A program made the position numbers and the translations under genes. The notes beneath the pieces are model-generated. The model made no database searches. It was given only the letters and a program-made list of their open reading frames with translations, and was not told where the DNA came from. Below are positions 16,965 through 23,772 of a stretch of 30,709 nucleotides of DNA, one piece after another. Source of the DNA: a virus; the IMG/VR virus record IMGVR_UViG_3300047510_000758, positions 1-30,709 of that record. One strand, 5' to 3'. Every line of letters begins with the position of its first letter. Position 1 is the stretch's first letter.

Positions 16965-17474
16965 TTATAAAGGTCTAAAGATATCTACGTTTTTGTATAC
17001 ACTAAAGTTTAACATTTTATCTGTGCTAGGTCTAGAACTTATGATACGCATTCCAGTCATAAATGCTCTTAAATCAATTCGAACATCACTAAATGCTGCA
17101 CCTCTTCGATGTGTAATATATGCGTAATCGATCAAATCTTTACATTCAAATATTATATCGGGTCCGCCAATTATAAAAATATTTTTTCCTGGAAATAGTT
17201 CTTTAAGTTCGCGTATCTGCTGTTTGTAGTCACCAGACAAGCGTCTAACAGTTGGATAACCATTCAATGGTTTGTTTGTAATAACACAATTAATTCGATC
17301 CGGCAACGGTTTTCGCATTTTAGGATCATCCCAAGTTTTTCTGCCCATAACTACAACTTGATTGTGAGTATGATCTCGAAACCAGTCCATATCTTCTTTG
17401 TGCATAGGCCAAGGCAATGTCCCACGATTACCAAATGTTCCCACCTGGTCTGTGGCAAATATAGTACATATCAT
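16965..17474 (-). CDS. folA: Dihydrofolate reductase
   Basis: 169 aa, the usual length. Typical positions are GNRGTLPWPM (16-24) at the folate site, an acidic E27/D28 pair before W31 giving the catalytic acid, VMGRKTW (42-48) and IFIIGGPDII (99-108) for NADPH binding, and YITHR near 119-123. It reduces dihydrofolate, made by thymidylate synthase, back to tetrahydrofolate. The start overlaps the stop of the 111-aa gene (ATGA), and the stop directly abuts the thyA start, so translation of the two enzymes is coupled. Confidence 0.95.
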   Translation of the reverse strand: MICTIFATDQVGTFGNRGTLPWPMHKEDMDWFRDHTHNQVVVMGRKTWDDPKMRKPLPDRINCVITNKPLNGYPTVRRLSGDYKQQIRELKELFPGKNIFIIGGPDIIFECKDLIDYAYITHRRGAAFSDVRIDLRAFMTGMRIISSRPSTDKMLNFSVYKNVDIFRPL

Positions 17475-17806
17475 AAATTTTTTAATAATTCGTCGGTAGC
17501 AGGCTGAACTGCTTTTTGCACAGCAGATACAGAAATAAAAAAATCAATGTCTTCAATGATATAATCTAACTGACTGAGTTTGGCTTTTAACATAGTCTCT
17601 AAGAGATCAGGATCATTTCCTTCTAATAGAAGTTCTTTAATGTTAATGTTAACAATAGTTCCGTCAGTTAGATTTACATTGACACTTTCTAACATTGTAA
17701 TAGGAATTTCTTTTTTCTCGACTGATTTTAAAATAGATTCCCATTGGGATTTTGCGTTTAAATTAAGCCGCTTGCTCTTTTGTTTTTTTGGCTTTTGTTC
17801 CGGCAT
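17471..17806 (-). CDS. Conserved phage protein, 111 aa
   Basis: 111 aa, function unknown. It starts with a lysine-rich tail (MPEQKPKKQKSKRLN), followed by a strand-rich stretch (VNVNLTDGTIVNINI) and a helical C-terminus with a DIDFFISVSAV segment. The start lies inside the 3' end of the 224-aa gene (44-nt overlap), and the end overlaps folA by ATGA. It is likely a phage structural or replication accessory protein, but nothing in the sequence decides this. Confidence 0.7.
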   Translation of the reverse strand: MPEQKPKKQKSKRLNLNAKSQWESILKSVEKKEIPITMLESVNVNLTDGTIVNINIKELLLEGNDPDLLETMLKAKLSQLDYIIEDIDFFISVSAVQKAVQPATDELLKNL

Positions 17807-18437
17807 TGTCTACCTTTGGACTTAAACTTTCTGCTTCTGCTTTTAATCTTTCGGCCTCTGCTAATAGTTGTTTAGCACTCTCTTCCATTTTAACAGCCTG
17901 CTCGAGCCTTTGAGCGGCTAGGTCAGAATCGGACAACAAACCAGACAACATTGCCGCGGCACTTGTATTACCTTGTGCCTCTCTAGTTTTTCTTTCGCCG
18001 AGTTCTTGAATTTCGGCACGACGTGGAGATTGTTTTCCAGTCATTCCGCGACTTGCATCGAGATCCTGGAGTCTTTTAAGAGCTTCTTCTCCTTTTTGCA
18101 TCTCGTCGAGAATATCGTTGAGCTCATCTAAACGAACACTACTGGTAGTTGTTGGTGTTACTAGAACTTGATTGGTAGGCACTTTTTTCATTAGGCCATT
18201 GCGATGTAAACTTTCAAGACAGTTGGTACCATCTGCCATAATAGTTCTAAACAAAACATCGCTAATTTCTTTTGCTTCTTGGCCTTGAGGACTTTCCACG
18301 GCTCTCATTACTTCGTCGTGAACCATTCTAGGTAATAGGTCACTGTAGATTACTAAGGCCATATGTTCTAGATCTGGAATTTTTCGAAAAACAATTACAC
18401 AACGCTTATCGTTGTGTTTACCAACGTGCTTTAACAT
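17763..18437 (-). CDS. Conserved phage protein with C-terminal coiled coil
   Basis: 224 aa. The N-terminal ~110 residues form a globular domain starting MLKHVGKHNDKRCVIVFRKIP. It is followed by a TPTTTSSVRLDELNDIL segment, then long charged helices (AAQRLEQAVKMEESAKQLL and onward) with heptad-like spacing, and a Lys/Ala-rich tail. I recall similar N-termini in other marine T4-like phages without a firm function. A good Shine-Dalgarno (AAGGAG) precedes the ATG by about 7 bases. The gene follows the 73-aa gene after 17 bases and overlaps the 111-aa gene downstream. Confidence 0.75.
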   Translation of the reverse strand: MLKHVGKHNDKRCVIVFRKIPDLEHMALVIYSDLLPRMVHDEVMRAVESPQGQEAKEISDVLFRTIMADGTNCLESLHRNGLMKKVPTNQVLVTPTTTSSVRLDELNDILDEMQKGEEALKRLQDLDASRGMTGKQSPRRAEIQELGERKTREAQGNTSAAAMLSGLLSDSDLAAQRLEQAVKMEESAKQLLAEAERLKAEAESLSPKVDNAGTKAKKTKEQAA

Positions 18438-18454
18438 TTAGTTTCTCCTTGATT

Positions 18455-18676
18455 TTAAGCTGGTTGATCCTGTGCAGGATCTTTGGGTGCCTGTTTATTT
18501 ATGGCGCCACTTGCTTCTAAGAATTTAACAAGCTTGTCGTAAACTGTACCGACCGCGCTCAATTCATCGGCTTTGATAGCACCGCGTTCTGTAGTAACCC
18601 TAATTAGATTTAGAAGTAAAACTAAATCTGATAAAGATAAATTAGGTTCTTCGGGTGTTTGTGGATTTTGATCCAT
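18455..18676 (-). CDS. Conserved phage protein, 73 aa
   Basis: 73 aa, acidic N-terminus rich in Pro, Gln and Glu (MDQNPQTPEEPN). A helical core follows (LSDLVLLLNLIRVTTERGAIKADEL, written here in part) with VGTVYDKLVKFL and a Pro/Gln/Asp-rich tail. A Shine-Dalgarno-like GGAG precedes the ATG. It appears to be the first gene of the central operon leading to the DHFR, thyA and sugar genes. From memory, short proteins of this shape are common in T4-like marine phages. Function unknown. Confidence 0.7.
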   Translation of the reverse strand: MDQNPQTPEEPNLSLSDLVLLLNLIRVTTERGAIKADELSAVGTVYDKLVKFLEASGAINKQAPKDPAQDQPA

Positions 18677-18701
18677 TTGAATTCTCCATTAAAGTTACTA
18701 A

Positions 18702-18709
18702 TATTTAAC
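18702..18709 (-). promoter_or_regulatory. Possible T4-type late promoter element
   Basis: The - strand reads GTTAAATA, matching 6 of 8 positions of the T4 late consensus TATAAATA. It lies about 26 bases before the 73-aa gene, in the only open gap between the 18.7-20 kb genes and the central operon. In AT-rich DNA such matches arise by chance, so support is weak. Confidence 0.25.
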
Positions 18710-18738
18710 AGAGAAATAAAAGAGGTTTATTTTTATTT

Positions 18739-19032
18739 TTATGTAAGAGAATTCGAATATGTTTGTATTTGATCTAACATCAATGAAAACATACTGGCTT
18801 CGCCGGGTATTTCAAATGCAGCACAGGCAGTCATTGCAATAGATCCGCCTTCTGTAGCAAAATATAAATCATCAAACCAAAAACGACCTTCAAAGTTTTC
18901 CCAAATCCAGTCAGTTATTTGTTTACGACCACAACGTAGCTCAAATTTTACTTGGACAAAATGAGGTGGACTGCGAGTTAATTCTCGCAGTCCGTGTACT
19001 GTTAACGGATTGGCTTCGCCGTTACGTAACAT
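18739..19032 (-). CDS. Conserved phage protein, 97 aa
   Basis: 97 aa, unknown function. The core FEGRFWFDDLYFATEGG and the ending FEIPGEASMFSLMLDQI look like a compact alpha/beta domain; I recall similar short proteins in T4-like phages. The ATG at 19032 overlaps the end of the 95-aa gene by 11 nt. A perfect 10-bp inverted repeat lies inside the gene around codons 14-22 and is listed separately. The stop is followed by about 60 AT-rich bases before the next gene. Confidence 0.7.
   Translation of the reverse strand: MLRNGEANPLTVHGLRELTRSPPHFVQVKFELRCGRKQITDWIWENFEGRFWFDDLYFATEGGSIAMTACAAFEIPGEASMFSLMLDQIQTYSNSLT
18968..18993 (-). repeat. Perfect inverted repeat (hairpin) inside a coding gene
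   Basis: Arms GGACTGCGAG and CTCGCAGTCC are perfectly complementary over 10 bp around a 6-base loop (AATTAA on the transcribed strand). It would form a strong RNA hairpin early in the 97-aa gene, encoding part of HGLRELTRSPP. It is followed a few bases later by a short CATTTTG stretch, too weak for a standard terminator. Confidence 0.8.
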
Positions 19033-19309
19033 TCTTGTTACCTTCTGTTTCGTCGGTTATAACAAGGATTTTTTGTTCGTCAGCACCGATACTAGAGTCA
19101 GGACGCACAATACGATTTTTTAGAAACTCATTTGATTGTTCGATCCAGGTACTAAGGATTTCTCGTTGACCGGTTACTTCAACGATTTCAGCAGCTCTAG
19201 TAATATCCTCTAGTGCATCTTCTGTAAGTAATAGCCGATCTTGCAAATCAGCAATAAGTTTTTTAACTTTTTTGCTTGCTTTGATATCTTCAAAATTAAT
19301 TGGTTCCAT
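19022..19309 (-). CDS. Conserved phage protein, 95 aa
   Basis: 95 aa, predicted largely helical: FEDIKASKKVKKLIADLQDR, then TEDALEDITRAAEIVE and LSTWIEQSNEFLKNRIVRP. No named domain and no membrane segment. It overlaps the 79-aa gene upstream by 14 nt and the 97-aa gene downstream by 11 nt, consistent with a coupled phage operon. Function unknown. Confidence 0.7.
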   Translation of the reverse strand: MEPINFEDIKASKKVKKLIADLQDRLLLTEDALEDITRAAEIVEVTGQREILSTWIEQSNEFLKNRIVRPDSSIGADEQKILVITDETEGNKNVT

Positions 19310-19535
19310 CGTTGTCCCCTAGTTGTTCTTTCCAGTTGAATCCAATATAGTATTCGAGAAGTGTTTCCATTGCATTACGATAGCGATAGTTATGCTCCAA
19401 ATCTTCCCGTTGATATTTTGCTAATTCTTTTGCGGATTCTAGTCGTTGAATATCAACGCATAATCCTTGATAGTCTTGCAGCAAAATACTATGCATTAGT
19501 CCATCGACGGCTTCGTTGGTCAGTTCTACTTTCAT
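19296..19535 (-). CDS. Conserved phage protein, 79 aa
   Basis: 79 aa. It starts MKVELTNEAVDGLMHSILLQ and ends with YYIGFNWKEQLGDNDG. The pattern of an N-terminal MK(V/I)EL, a central LE-rich helix and an EYYIG-NWKE end is one I associate with short proteins of cyanophages and other T4-like marine phages. The role is unknown. The start overlaps the TGA of the 57-aa membrane protein (ATGA), and the end overlaps the 95-aa gene. Confidence 0.75.
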   Translation of the reverse strand: MKVELTNEAVDGLMHSILLQDYQGLCVDIQRLESAKELAKYQREDLEHNYRYRNAMETLLEYYIGFNWKEQLGDNDGTN

Positions 19536-19705
19536 CGTGCCATCCTTTCTTTTCTACAAGCTTCTTTCATTGCCGTAGTATAGTCTGGACTGATTTCGGC
19601 TATACTACAATCAATCACGCGACGATCGTCAGGAAAATAAGCCAAAGCCAATACCGTTCCTATTGCAATGGCTATTACAACTAAGATGAACTCTTTATTG
19701 ATCAT
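19532..19705 (-). CDS. Small single-span membrane protein, 57 aa
   Basis: A short frame: ATG at 19705, TGA at 19532-19534, with ATGA overlaps on both sides. It begins MINKEFILVV and has one hydrophobic span (about residues 5-24, rich in I, V, A and L). A 33-residue tail follows with CSIAEISPDYTTAMKEAC, holding two cysteines about 17 residues apart (C33, C50). The layout suggests an N-in, C-out inner-membrane protein with a possible periplasmic disulfide. Function unknown. The coupling to genes on both sides argues strongly that it is real. Confidence 0.75.
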   Translation of the reverse strand: MINKEFILVVIAIAIGTVLALAYFPDDRRVIDCSIAEISPDYTTAMKEACRKERMAR

Positions 19706-19863
19706 TTACATACCTCATTAATTTCTGCAGGAGTGTACCAGCCAGTTCGAGCAAGCTCTAAGCGGCATTCTTGTTGGCGCCAATGATCAATGCCAATGCC
19801 AAGCAACGGAATAATAACTAAAGTAGACATTATTATCATAAACCATTTCATATCACTGTCCAT
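19702..19863 (-). CDS. Small single-span membrane protein, 53 aa
   Basis: 53 aa from the ATG at 19863, chosen because AAGGAG lies about 7 bases upstream; the in-frame ATG at 19851 is an alternative. A hydrophobic span (about residues 7-25, MKWFMIIMSTLVIIPLLGIG) is followed by DHWRQQECRLELARTGWYTP and a C-terminal VCK. Like its 57-aa neighbour it has one span and two cysteines, so the pair may work together at the membrane. The stop overlaps the next start (ATGA), and the start lies in the 3' end of the 90-aa membrane gene. Confidence 0.72.
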   Translation of the reverse strand: MDSDMKWFMIIMSTLVIIPLLGIGIDHWRQQECRLELARTGWYTPAEINEVCK

Positions 19864-20125
19864 CAATCTTCTCCTTCTTCAGAATGTCAAACACTCGTTC
19901 GTCGTGCTTGACAAATTCTCGCCACATATTTCGGACACCCCACGCAACAAAAATCAATGCTGCTAGCACGTTTAAGCATACAGCTATGCCCCAAAAGATA
20001 TTGCGAGTGGTTCCTTCGCCGGCTGTAAGGCCTCCTACTAAAGTAAACGAGGACGTAAACAACAACGCCTCAAACCAGCCGCATTTACTTACAAACCATT
20101 TTGCAAAACGTCCGAATCTTTTCAT
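19853..20125 (-). CDS. Two-span membrane protein, 90 aa
   Basis: 90 aa. A basic N-terminus (MKRFGRFAKWF) precedes two hydrophobic stretches, about 19-36 (EALLFTSSFTLVGGL) and about 42-64 (NIFWGIAVCLNVLAALIFVA), then a charged tail (HDERVFDILKKEK). Both ends are probably cytoplasmic. The ATG directly follows the TAA of the peptidase/VWA gene, so it is read from the same message. No family recognised; a role in host membrane change or lysis timing is possible but unsupported. Confidence 0.75.
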   Translation of the reverse strand: MKRFGRFAKWFVSKCGWFEALLFTSSFTLVGGLTAGEGTTRNIFWGIAVCLNVLAALIFVAWGVRNMWREFVKHDERVFDILKKEKIDGQ

Positions 20126-21397
20126 TTAACGTCCTCTCGCAGCTTCTTCATAGTGTGCCCAAATACCCCAAGGTGGTTCACACGACGGGTTGCCTTTAAT
20201 GATCCAAATAGTTTCGCAGTATTCTTCTTCGCCCCATTCGCCACACGGCATACCGTCAGTAAACATAATGAACTTTTTAGGTTCGATGTTCTCGGCTTTC
20301 ATAAATTCCCAGTTAGCCATAAAGTCAGTGCCGCCGCCACCCATTGGCTCGTAGTTCATAATGTCGTCGATGTTATCGCTCGTAAAAGTTTGGCAGTTAT
20401 AGATCTCAGTATCAAAACACCACAGCGTAATCTTGTACTCGTCGAAAGCCTCCATAATACCTTTAATCTCACCCAGGAACGCACGACTGTCTTCTTCGCT
20501 AATAGATCCAGACTGGTCCATTGCTATACAGATATCAATCATGTCGCCAGGCTTGAGTCCGGGCATAATAGCATCCATGTGCCAACCTCGACGACTTGGT
20601 CTAGCCCAAGTGTAGTCGTTTTTAATTACTGCGGTAATCTGTTGTTGCAGCAATTCCTTCCAACCAATAACTGGTGCAGTGATGTCTTTGAGCAGACGCT
20701 TGACGCCTGCAGGCAAGTTGCCTGCGCCTGCGGCTTGAGCTGCTGCAATTACAGCACCCTTGATCTCATCACGGATAGCCTGTGCTTCTTCTTTGCTTAA
20801 CCGCGGACGCCCACCTTTGCCGCCTTCACCGCCATCACCATCGCCACCTTCTCCATCGCCGTCACCATCTTCCAAGTGATCGTCGAGAACCATTTGCTCA
20901 AGTTGGTCCATGTTAATCTTGTCTGCATTTTGGTACAGATAGTCGTACACTTCTTCGTAACTCTGTCCTTTGAATTTGGCGTCGTACAGAATAGGTACTA
21001 CGCTAATCTTCTCGCCGATGCGTTGTTCAACAAGATCTTGATTGACGCAGTAGTCGGCAGCAATGTTACTTAGACGAGGCATACGATCACCGCGTCGGCC
21101 CATATGATCATAAACAGCGTGAAGAATCTCGTGCCCGACTAGGAACTCAAGCTGTTTAAGCGGCATCTTATTAACGAACTCGCTATTGTAATAGAACTTG
21201 CGTCCGTCGGTTGCAGCAGTACCGCACCAAGCATCTGCATTGGTTAGTGTCATTCTAGTAGCCAGCTGTCCAAAGAACGGAGCCTTTAGTAGCAAGCCGA
21301 TACGAGCAGTAGTAAGTTTTTCTCGAGCCGCAGCATCTGTGCGCGGATCAGTTACGGTTACTGCTTTTGCTTTGTCAATTACTGTAGAATCTGCCAT
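20126..21397 (-). CDS. Zinc metallopeptidase-like / VWA-like protein (DUF2201 type)
   Basis: 423 aa in two parts joined by a linker. The N-terminal part has HEILHAVYDH, an HExxH zinc motif with H89, E90 and H93. A low-complexity Asp/Gly linker sits at about 175-197. The C-terminal VWA-like part has a MIDAS-type DQSGS (D294, S296, S298) and a GGGGTDF segment. Proteins of this type pair with MoxR AAA+ ATPases, as with the gene at 21823-22929, and are thought to work as chaperone-like or proteolytic complexes. Phage function is not established. An SD (AAGGAG) and a near-consensus sigma70 promoter lie directly upstream. Confidence 0.88.
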   Translation of the reverse strand: MADSTVIDKAKAVTVTDPRTDAAAREKLTTARIGLLLKAPFFGQLATRMTLTNADAWCGTAATDGRKFYYNSEFVNKMPLKQLEFLVGHEILHAVYDHMGRRGDRMPRLSNIAADYCVNQDLVEQRIGEKISVVPILYDAKFKGQSYEEVYDYLYQNADKINMDQLEQMVLDDHLEDGDGDGEGGDGDGGEGGKGGRPRLSKEEAQAIRDEIKGAVIAAAQAAGAGNLPAGVKRLLKDITAPVIGWKELLQQQITAVIKNDYTWARPSRRGWHMDAIMPGLKPGDMIDICIAMDQSGSISEEDSRAFLGEIKGIMEAFDEYKITLWCFDTEIYNCQTFTSDNIDDIMNYEPMGGGGTDFMANWEFMKAENIEPKKFIMFTDGMPCGEWGEEEYCETIWIIKGNPSCEPPWGIWAHYEEAARGR

Positions 21398-21422
21398 TTA
21401 CGAGCTCCTTAACTATGTGTAT

Positions 21423-21451
21423 ATTATAACGCGAAAGAGATTTATAGTCAA
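21423..21451 (-). promoter_or_regulatory. Sigma70-type promoter before peptidase/VWA gene
   Basis: On the - strand, TTGACT (5/6 match to -35) is at 21446-21451 and TATAAT (6/6 match to -10) at 21423-21428, separated by exactly 17 bases. The expected start of transcription is about 15-20 bases before the ATG at 21397, leaving room for its AAGGAG ribosome site. This is the best promoter in the window. Confidence 0.8.
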
Positions 21452-21765
21452 TGCCATTTTAGTTGAATGTTACTAAGGACCGCGTCATTACGAATATAGA
21501 TATACATGTTGTTTGGATAATCGCGGTCCACGTGCCACGCCCAAGGCGGATCAAATGATACCGAACCTTTACAGGACACAGCAATAGATTCGAATTGGTC
21601 TCTTTCTGAACTTAACCCATACTGCTCAATCATCCAAGCCCTTAACGTATGAAAATTTTTATAATGAGTTCTAGCCGTACTAAAGTCATTTTGTATTCGT
21701 AGTCGGTATCGCCAACGGTTCCAACCTGTGTGTCGCTTGTCTAGTTTTTCAACAAAATATTGCAT
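21448..21765 (-). CDS. Phage protein of unknown function, about 105 aa
   Basis: 105 aa from the ATG at 21765 (MQYFVEKLDKRHTGWNRW). A GTG at 21810 would add 15 residues, but that extension is the read-through of a hairpin terminator, so it is rejected. The protein is basic and aromatic-rich (RWRYRLRIQNDF, FDPPWAWHVDRDYP). Its start has no clear Shine-Dalgarno and sits just after the T-run of the terminator of the MoxR gene, so it may be read only by terminator read-through. The 3' end overlaps the -35 box of the peptidase promoter. Function unknown. Confidence 0.65.
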   Translation of the reverse strand: MQYFVEKLDKRHTGWNRWRYRLRIQNDFSTARTHYKNFHTLRAWMIEQYGLSSERDQFESIAVSCKGSVSFDPPWAWHVDRDYPNNMYIYIRNDAVLSNIQLKWH

Positions 21766-21768
21766 AAT

Positions 21769-21803
21769 AAAAAAAGGGGTCTTACGGACCAGGTCCTGCC
21801 CCT
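21769..21803 (-). terminator. Rho-independent terminator after MoxR gene
   Basis: Transcribed strand: AGGGG arm, GGACCTGGTCC inner hairpin, CCCCT arm, then seven T. It lies 20 bases after the stop of the AAA+ gene (21823). The G+C-rich stem followed by a T-run is a standard intrinsic terminator for the - strand. Confidence 0.75.
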
Positions 21804-21822
21804 GCCTCACACGCGATTAAAC

Positions 21823-22929
21823 TTACTTGCTCGAACCAGCTGCCGCTAGCACGTACTTACCAAAACGCTGATGGAACTCATCAAAACTTGGCATCTTGCC
21901 GGGAACCATTGGCAGGTTGTACGTAGTAAGAGCAACACGAGCACCCATAACAGTAACTTCGGTAGTAAAGTTATCCATCATAAAACGAAGGAAGTTATCC
22001 GCCATTTTATGGAAGTCAACAATCTTGTCCTTGCCATTCTTCTGGTAGTAGTCTTGCAACTCGTAGCACATCGAAGTTGTCAGCGAGTACATAGCCGAAA
22101 TCTCTTTGGTCTTGAGTTCTTTAACTTTACCCGACAGAATGTCTTCTGGTTTGGGTAGATTGGCCGCGTGTTTACGATGAGCCATAAACTTGACCGCGGT
22201 ACCTTCACCGACACAACCTGCAATCAGATCTGTAAGTTCAGCGGCACTAACACCCTCGTCGTTGCAGAACTGACTAGCAAAGGTCCAACTACGCGGTGTC
22301 GGGAACGAACGACTATTACTACGCGGATCAAAGTCAAACATATCGGCTTTAGCAAAGCTTAGATAACCAACAACATCCGGATGGATCTTGTTCTTGACAG
22401 CCCAAGTCTGCCAAGATTCAAAGTCAGGACGAACCTCCAAATGTACGAAACGGTTTGCTAGCGGACTAGGCATACGATAAGTAACACCCTTGTCGCTATC
22501 TCTGTTACCCGCGGCAACCATTACAACATTTTTTGGCAAGTGATATTTGCCAATGCGTCGATTCAAAATTAACTGATATGCAGCAGCCTGAACAGCGGGT
22601 GCAGCCGAATTCATTTCGTCAAGCAGCAGCACTACAATAGGATATTGTGCAGCAAGCTCTTCGTCCGGCAAGTCGATTGGGGGAGCCCAATCCATAAGAC
22701 CCTTGTCTTTATTAAAGAACGGAATACCGCGCAAGTCAGTTGGCTCCATTTGACTCAGACGCAAGTCGATCATATAACCGCCGAGTTCATTTGTAATATC
22801 GGCTACTACTTCAGATTTGCCAACGCCTGGCGGACCCCACAGGAACAACGGACGCTGGTGCTTGAACGAGCGTAGGATACGGCTACGTGCCTCTTCGGGC
22901 GTCACCGTACGGGTTTCAGTTACAGCCAT
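21823..22929 (-). CDS. MoxR-family AAA+ ATPase
   Basis: 368 aa. Walker A GPPGVGKS is at 32-39, Walker B VVLLLDEMN at 99-107 with D104 and E105, and a sensor 1 region AAGNRDSDKG carries N142. A predicted arginine-finger region SPLANRF follows. The C-terminal ~170 residues form the helical lid and an added domain. MoxR ATPases act with VWA-domain partners to remodel or activate proteins; the partner here is probably the HExxH/VWA protein at 20126-21397, two genes downstream on the same strand. AAGGAG precedes the ATG by about 8 bases. The gene has its own promoter upstream and a terminator downstream. Confidence 0.9.
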   Translation of the reverse strand: MAVTETRTVTPEEARSRILRSFKHQRPLFLWGPPGVGKSEVVADITNELGGYMIDLRLSQMEPTDLRGIPFFNKDKGLMDWAPPIDLPDEELAAQYPIVVLLLDEMNSAAPAVQAAAYQLILNRRIGKYHLPKNVVMVAAGNRDSDKGVTYRMPSPLANRFVHLEVRPDFESWQTWAVKNKIHPDVVGYLSFAKADMFDFDPRSNSRSFPTPRSWTFASQFCNDEGVSAAELTDLIAGCVGEGTAVKFMAHRKHAANLPKPEDILSGKVKELKTKEISAMYSLTTSMCYELQDYYQKNGKDKIVDFHKMADNFLRFMMDNFTTEVTVMGARVALTTYNLPMVPGKMPSFDEFHQRFGKYVLAAAGSSK

Positions 22930-22961
22930 TTACAATCTCCTTATTCAACGTGTGAAACATT

Positions 22962-22990
22962 ATTATAGTACAAAACAGAATAAGCGTCTG
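22962..22990 (-). promoter_or_regulatory. Probable sigma70-type promoter before MoxR gene
   Basis: A perfect -10, TATAAT (22962-22967, - strand), sits 33 bases before the ATG at 22929, with AAGGAG between. A poor -35 (CAGACG at 22985-22990) lies 17 bases upstream and falls inside the stem of the preceding terminator. The -10 is convincing; the -35 is not. Confidence 0.5.
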
Positions 22991-23012
22991 TCGCTTTTAC
23001 ACAACAGACGCT
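22983..23012 (-). terminator. Hairpin terminator after the 153-aa gene
   Basis: A perfect 9-bp stem, AGCGTCTGT with ACAGACGCT, around a 12-base loop, begins 8 bases after the stop at 23020 on the - strand. It is followed by TATTCTGTTTTG, a broken T-run. It is probably a terminator separating this gene from the MoxR gene, whose promoter overlaps it. Confidence 0.55.
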
Positions 23013-23019
23013 CATTATA

Positions 23020-23481
23020 TTACAGAGCTTTACCCGCAGCACGTTTAGCCGCAAGTTTAGTGTCACATTTGGCAAAGAACGCCACAGCCTTAGCCGCATC
23101 ACGCTTGTATTGTGCAAACGACACAACCGGCATGCCGTTAGCACTACGCTCGCTCATAGCCTCAGCATAAGACTCACGAGTAACCTCGTCGTCGCCAGTA
23201 GTCTTAACTTTAGGCAGTTTAGCAGCCACAGCCTTTGTAGGCTTTGCAGCAGCAGGCTTTGCAGCCTTTGCAGCACGAGGGGCTTTAGTAGCAGTCATAC
23301 CCACAGTAGCCAAATAAGCAACAGCAGCCTCTTTATCCATAGCGTTTGGCAGCTCAACCATGTTAACATCAGTGCAACCAAAACGCTCAAGTGCTTTAGC
23401 ACGGTTAGTGTCGTTAGCAAATTTGTAAACAACAGCGCCGTTCTCAACGCAAGTACCCGCAAAAGTAAAAGTCTTAGACAT
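23020..23481 (-). CDS. Ala/Lys-rich phage protein, 153 aa
   Basis: 153 aa, no named domain. An N-terminal globular part of ~60 residues (MSKTFTFAGTCVENGAVVYK, then NRAKALERFGCTDVN) is joined by a low-complexity Ala/Lys/Pro linker (about 67-95, repeats of AAK and PAAAKP). A second part follows with SYAEAMSERSANGMPVVSFA, then an Ala/Lys-rich end. The basic low-complexity stretch suggests nucleic-acid contact, as an inference. A good AGGAG precedes the start. The gene stands alone between its own promoter (23528-23556) and a hairpin terminator. Confidence 0.75.
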   Translation of the reverse strand: MSKTFTFAGTCVENGAVVYKFANDTNRAKALERFGCTDVNMVELPNAMDKEAAVAYLATVGMTATKAPRAAKAAKPAAAKPTKAVAAKLPKVKTTGDDEVTRESYAEAMSERSANGMPVVSFAQYKRDAAKAVAFFAKCDTKLAAKRAAGKAL

Positions 23482-23527
23482 ATACTCTCCTATAAATTAC
23501 AGTTAAAATTAACTACCCAACACACAT

Positions 23528-23556
23528 AGTATAACAAAATGGGTCTTTTTGGACAA
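23528..23556 (-). promoter_or_regulatory. Sigma70-type promoter before the 153-aa gene
   Basis: On the - strand, TTGTCC (23551-23556), a 17-base spacer, then TATACT (23528-23533), preceded by TG one base upstream of the -10 (extended -10). The leader to the ATG at 23481 is about 40 bases and carries AGGAG. It is nearly repeated at 23773-23801. Confidence 0.65.
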
Positions 23557-23576
23557 CCGTTACTTTTTAGCAACAC
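23528..23576. repeat. Promoter/gene-end cassette, copy A
   Basis: Imperfect direct repeat of 23773-23829. Both copies hold, on the - strand, the end of a gene with the codons GTTGCTAAAAAG (Val-Ala-Lys-Lys), then a CCGT-complement stretch, AAAGAC(C/T)CATTTTGTTATA and a -10 box. Copy A links the 70-aa gene to the promoter of the 153-aa gene. Confidence 0.6.
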
Positions 23577-23766
23577 AAACATACTCTTGTTGATGTTGCA
23601 ACCAAGTATCTGTTAATTGATTGGCAACATCTGAGTGTTGCATATTTTTAAACACTTGTGACAGATAAATTGTACGAATTGCATTTTTGCAACTGTTAAT
23701 AGAATCGTAACTACCCAACATTGTTGGGTTTGTATTTAATGCAACATATAATAAAATAAATTTCAT
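23560..23766 (-). CDS. Small phage protein with hydrophobic N-terminus, about 68 aa
   Basis: 68 aa from the ATG at 23766; a TTG two codons earlier (23772) is an alternative but falls in the promoter region. A short hydrophobic start (MKFILLYVAL) could be a weak signal sequence. A CKNAI segment in the middle and YVCVAKK at the end place two cysteines for a possible disulfide. No Shine-Dalgarno is seen; the -10 box at 23773-23778 puts the predicted RNA start almost at the ATG, so the message may be leaderless. Function unknown. The gene ends in the same Val-Ala-Lys-Lys codons found near the end of the 111-aa neighbour. Confidence 0.6.
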   Translation of the reverse strand: MKFILLYVALNTNPTMLGSYDSINSCKNAIRTIYLSQVFKNMQHSDVANQLTDTWLQHQQEYVCVAKK

Positions 23767-23772
23767 ACTCAA

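Noticed and set aside
20153-20800. Long open frame (215 codons) on the + strand
   Set aside because: It is antisense to the peptidase/VWA gene, whose HExxH and MIDAS motifs prove the - strand frame. The + frame is a by-product of its codon use.
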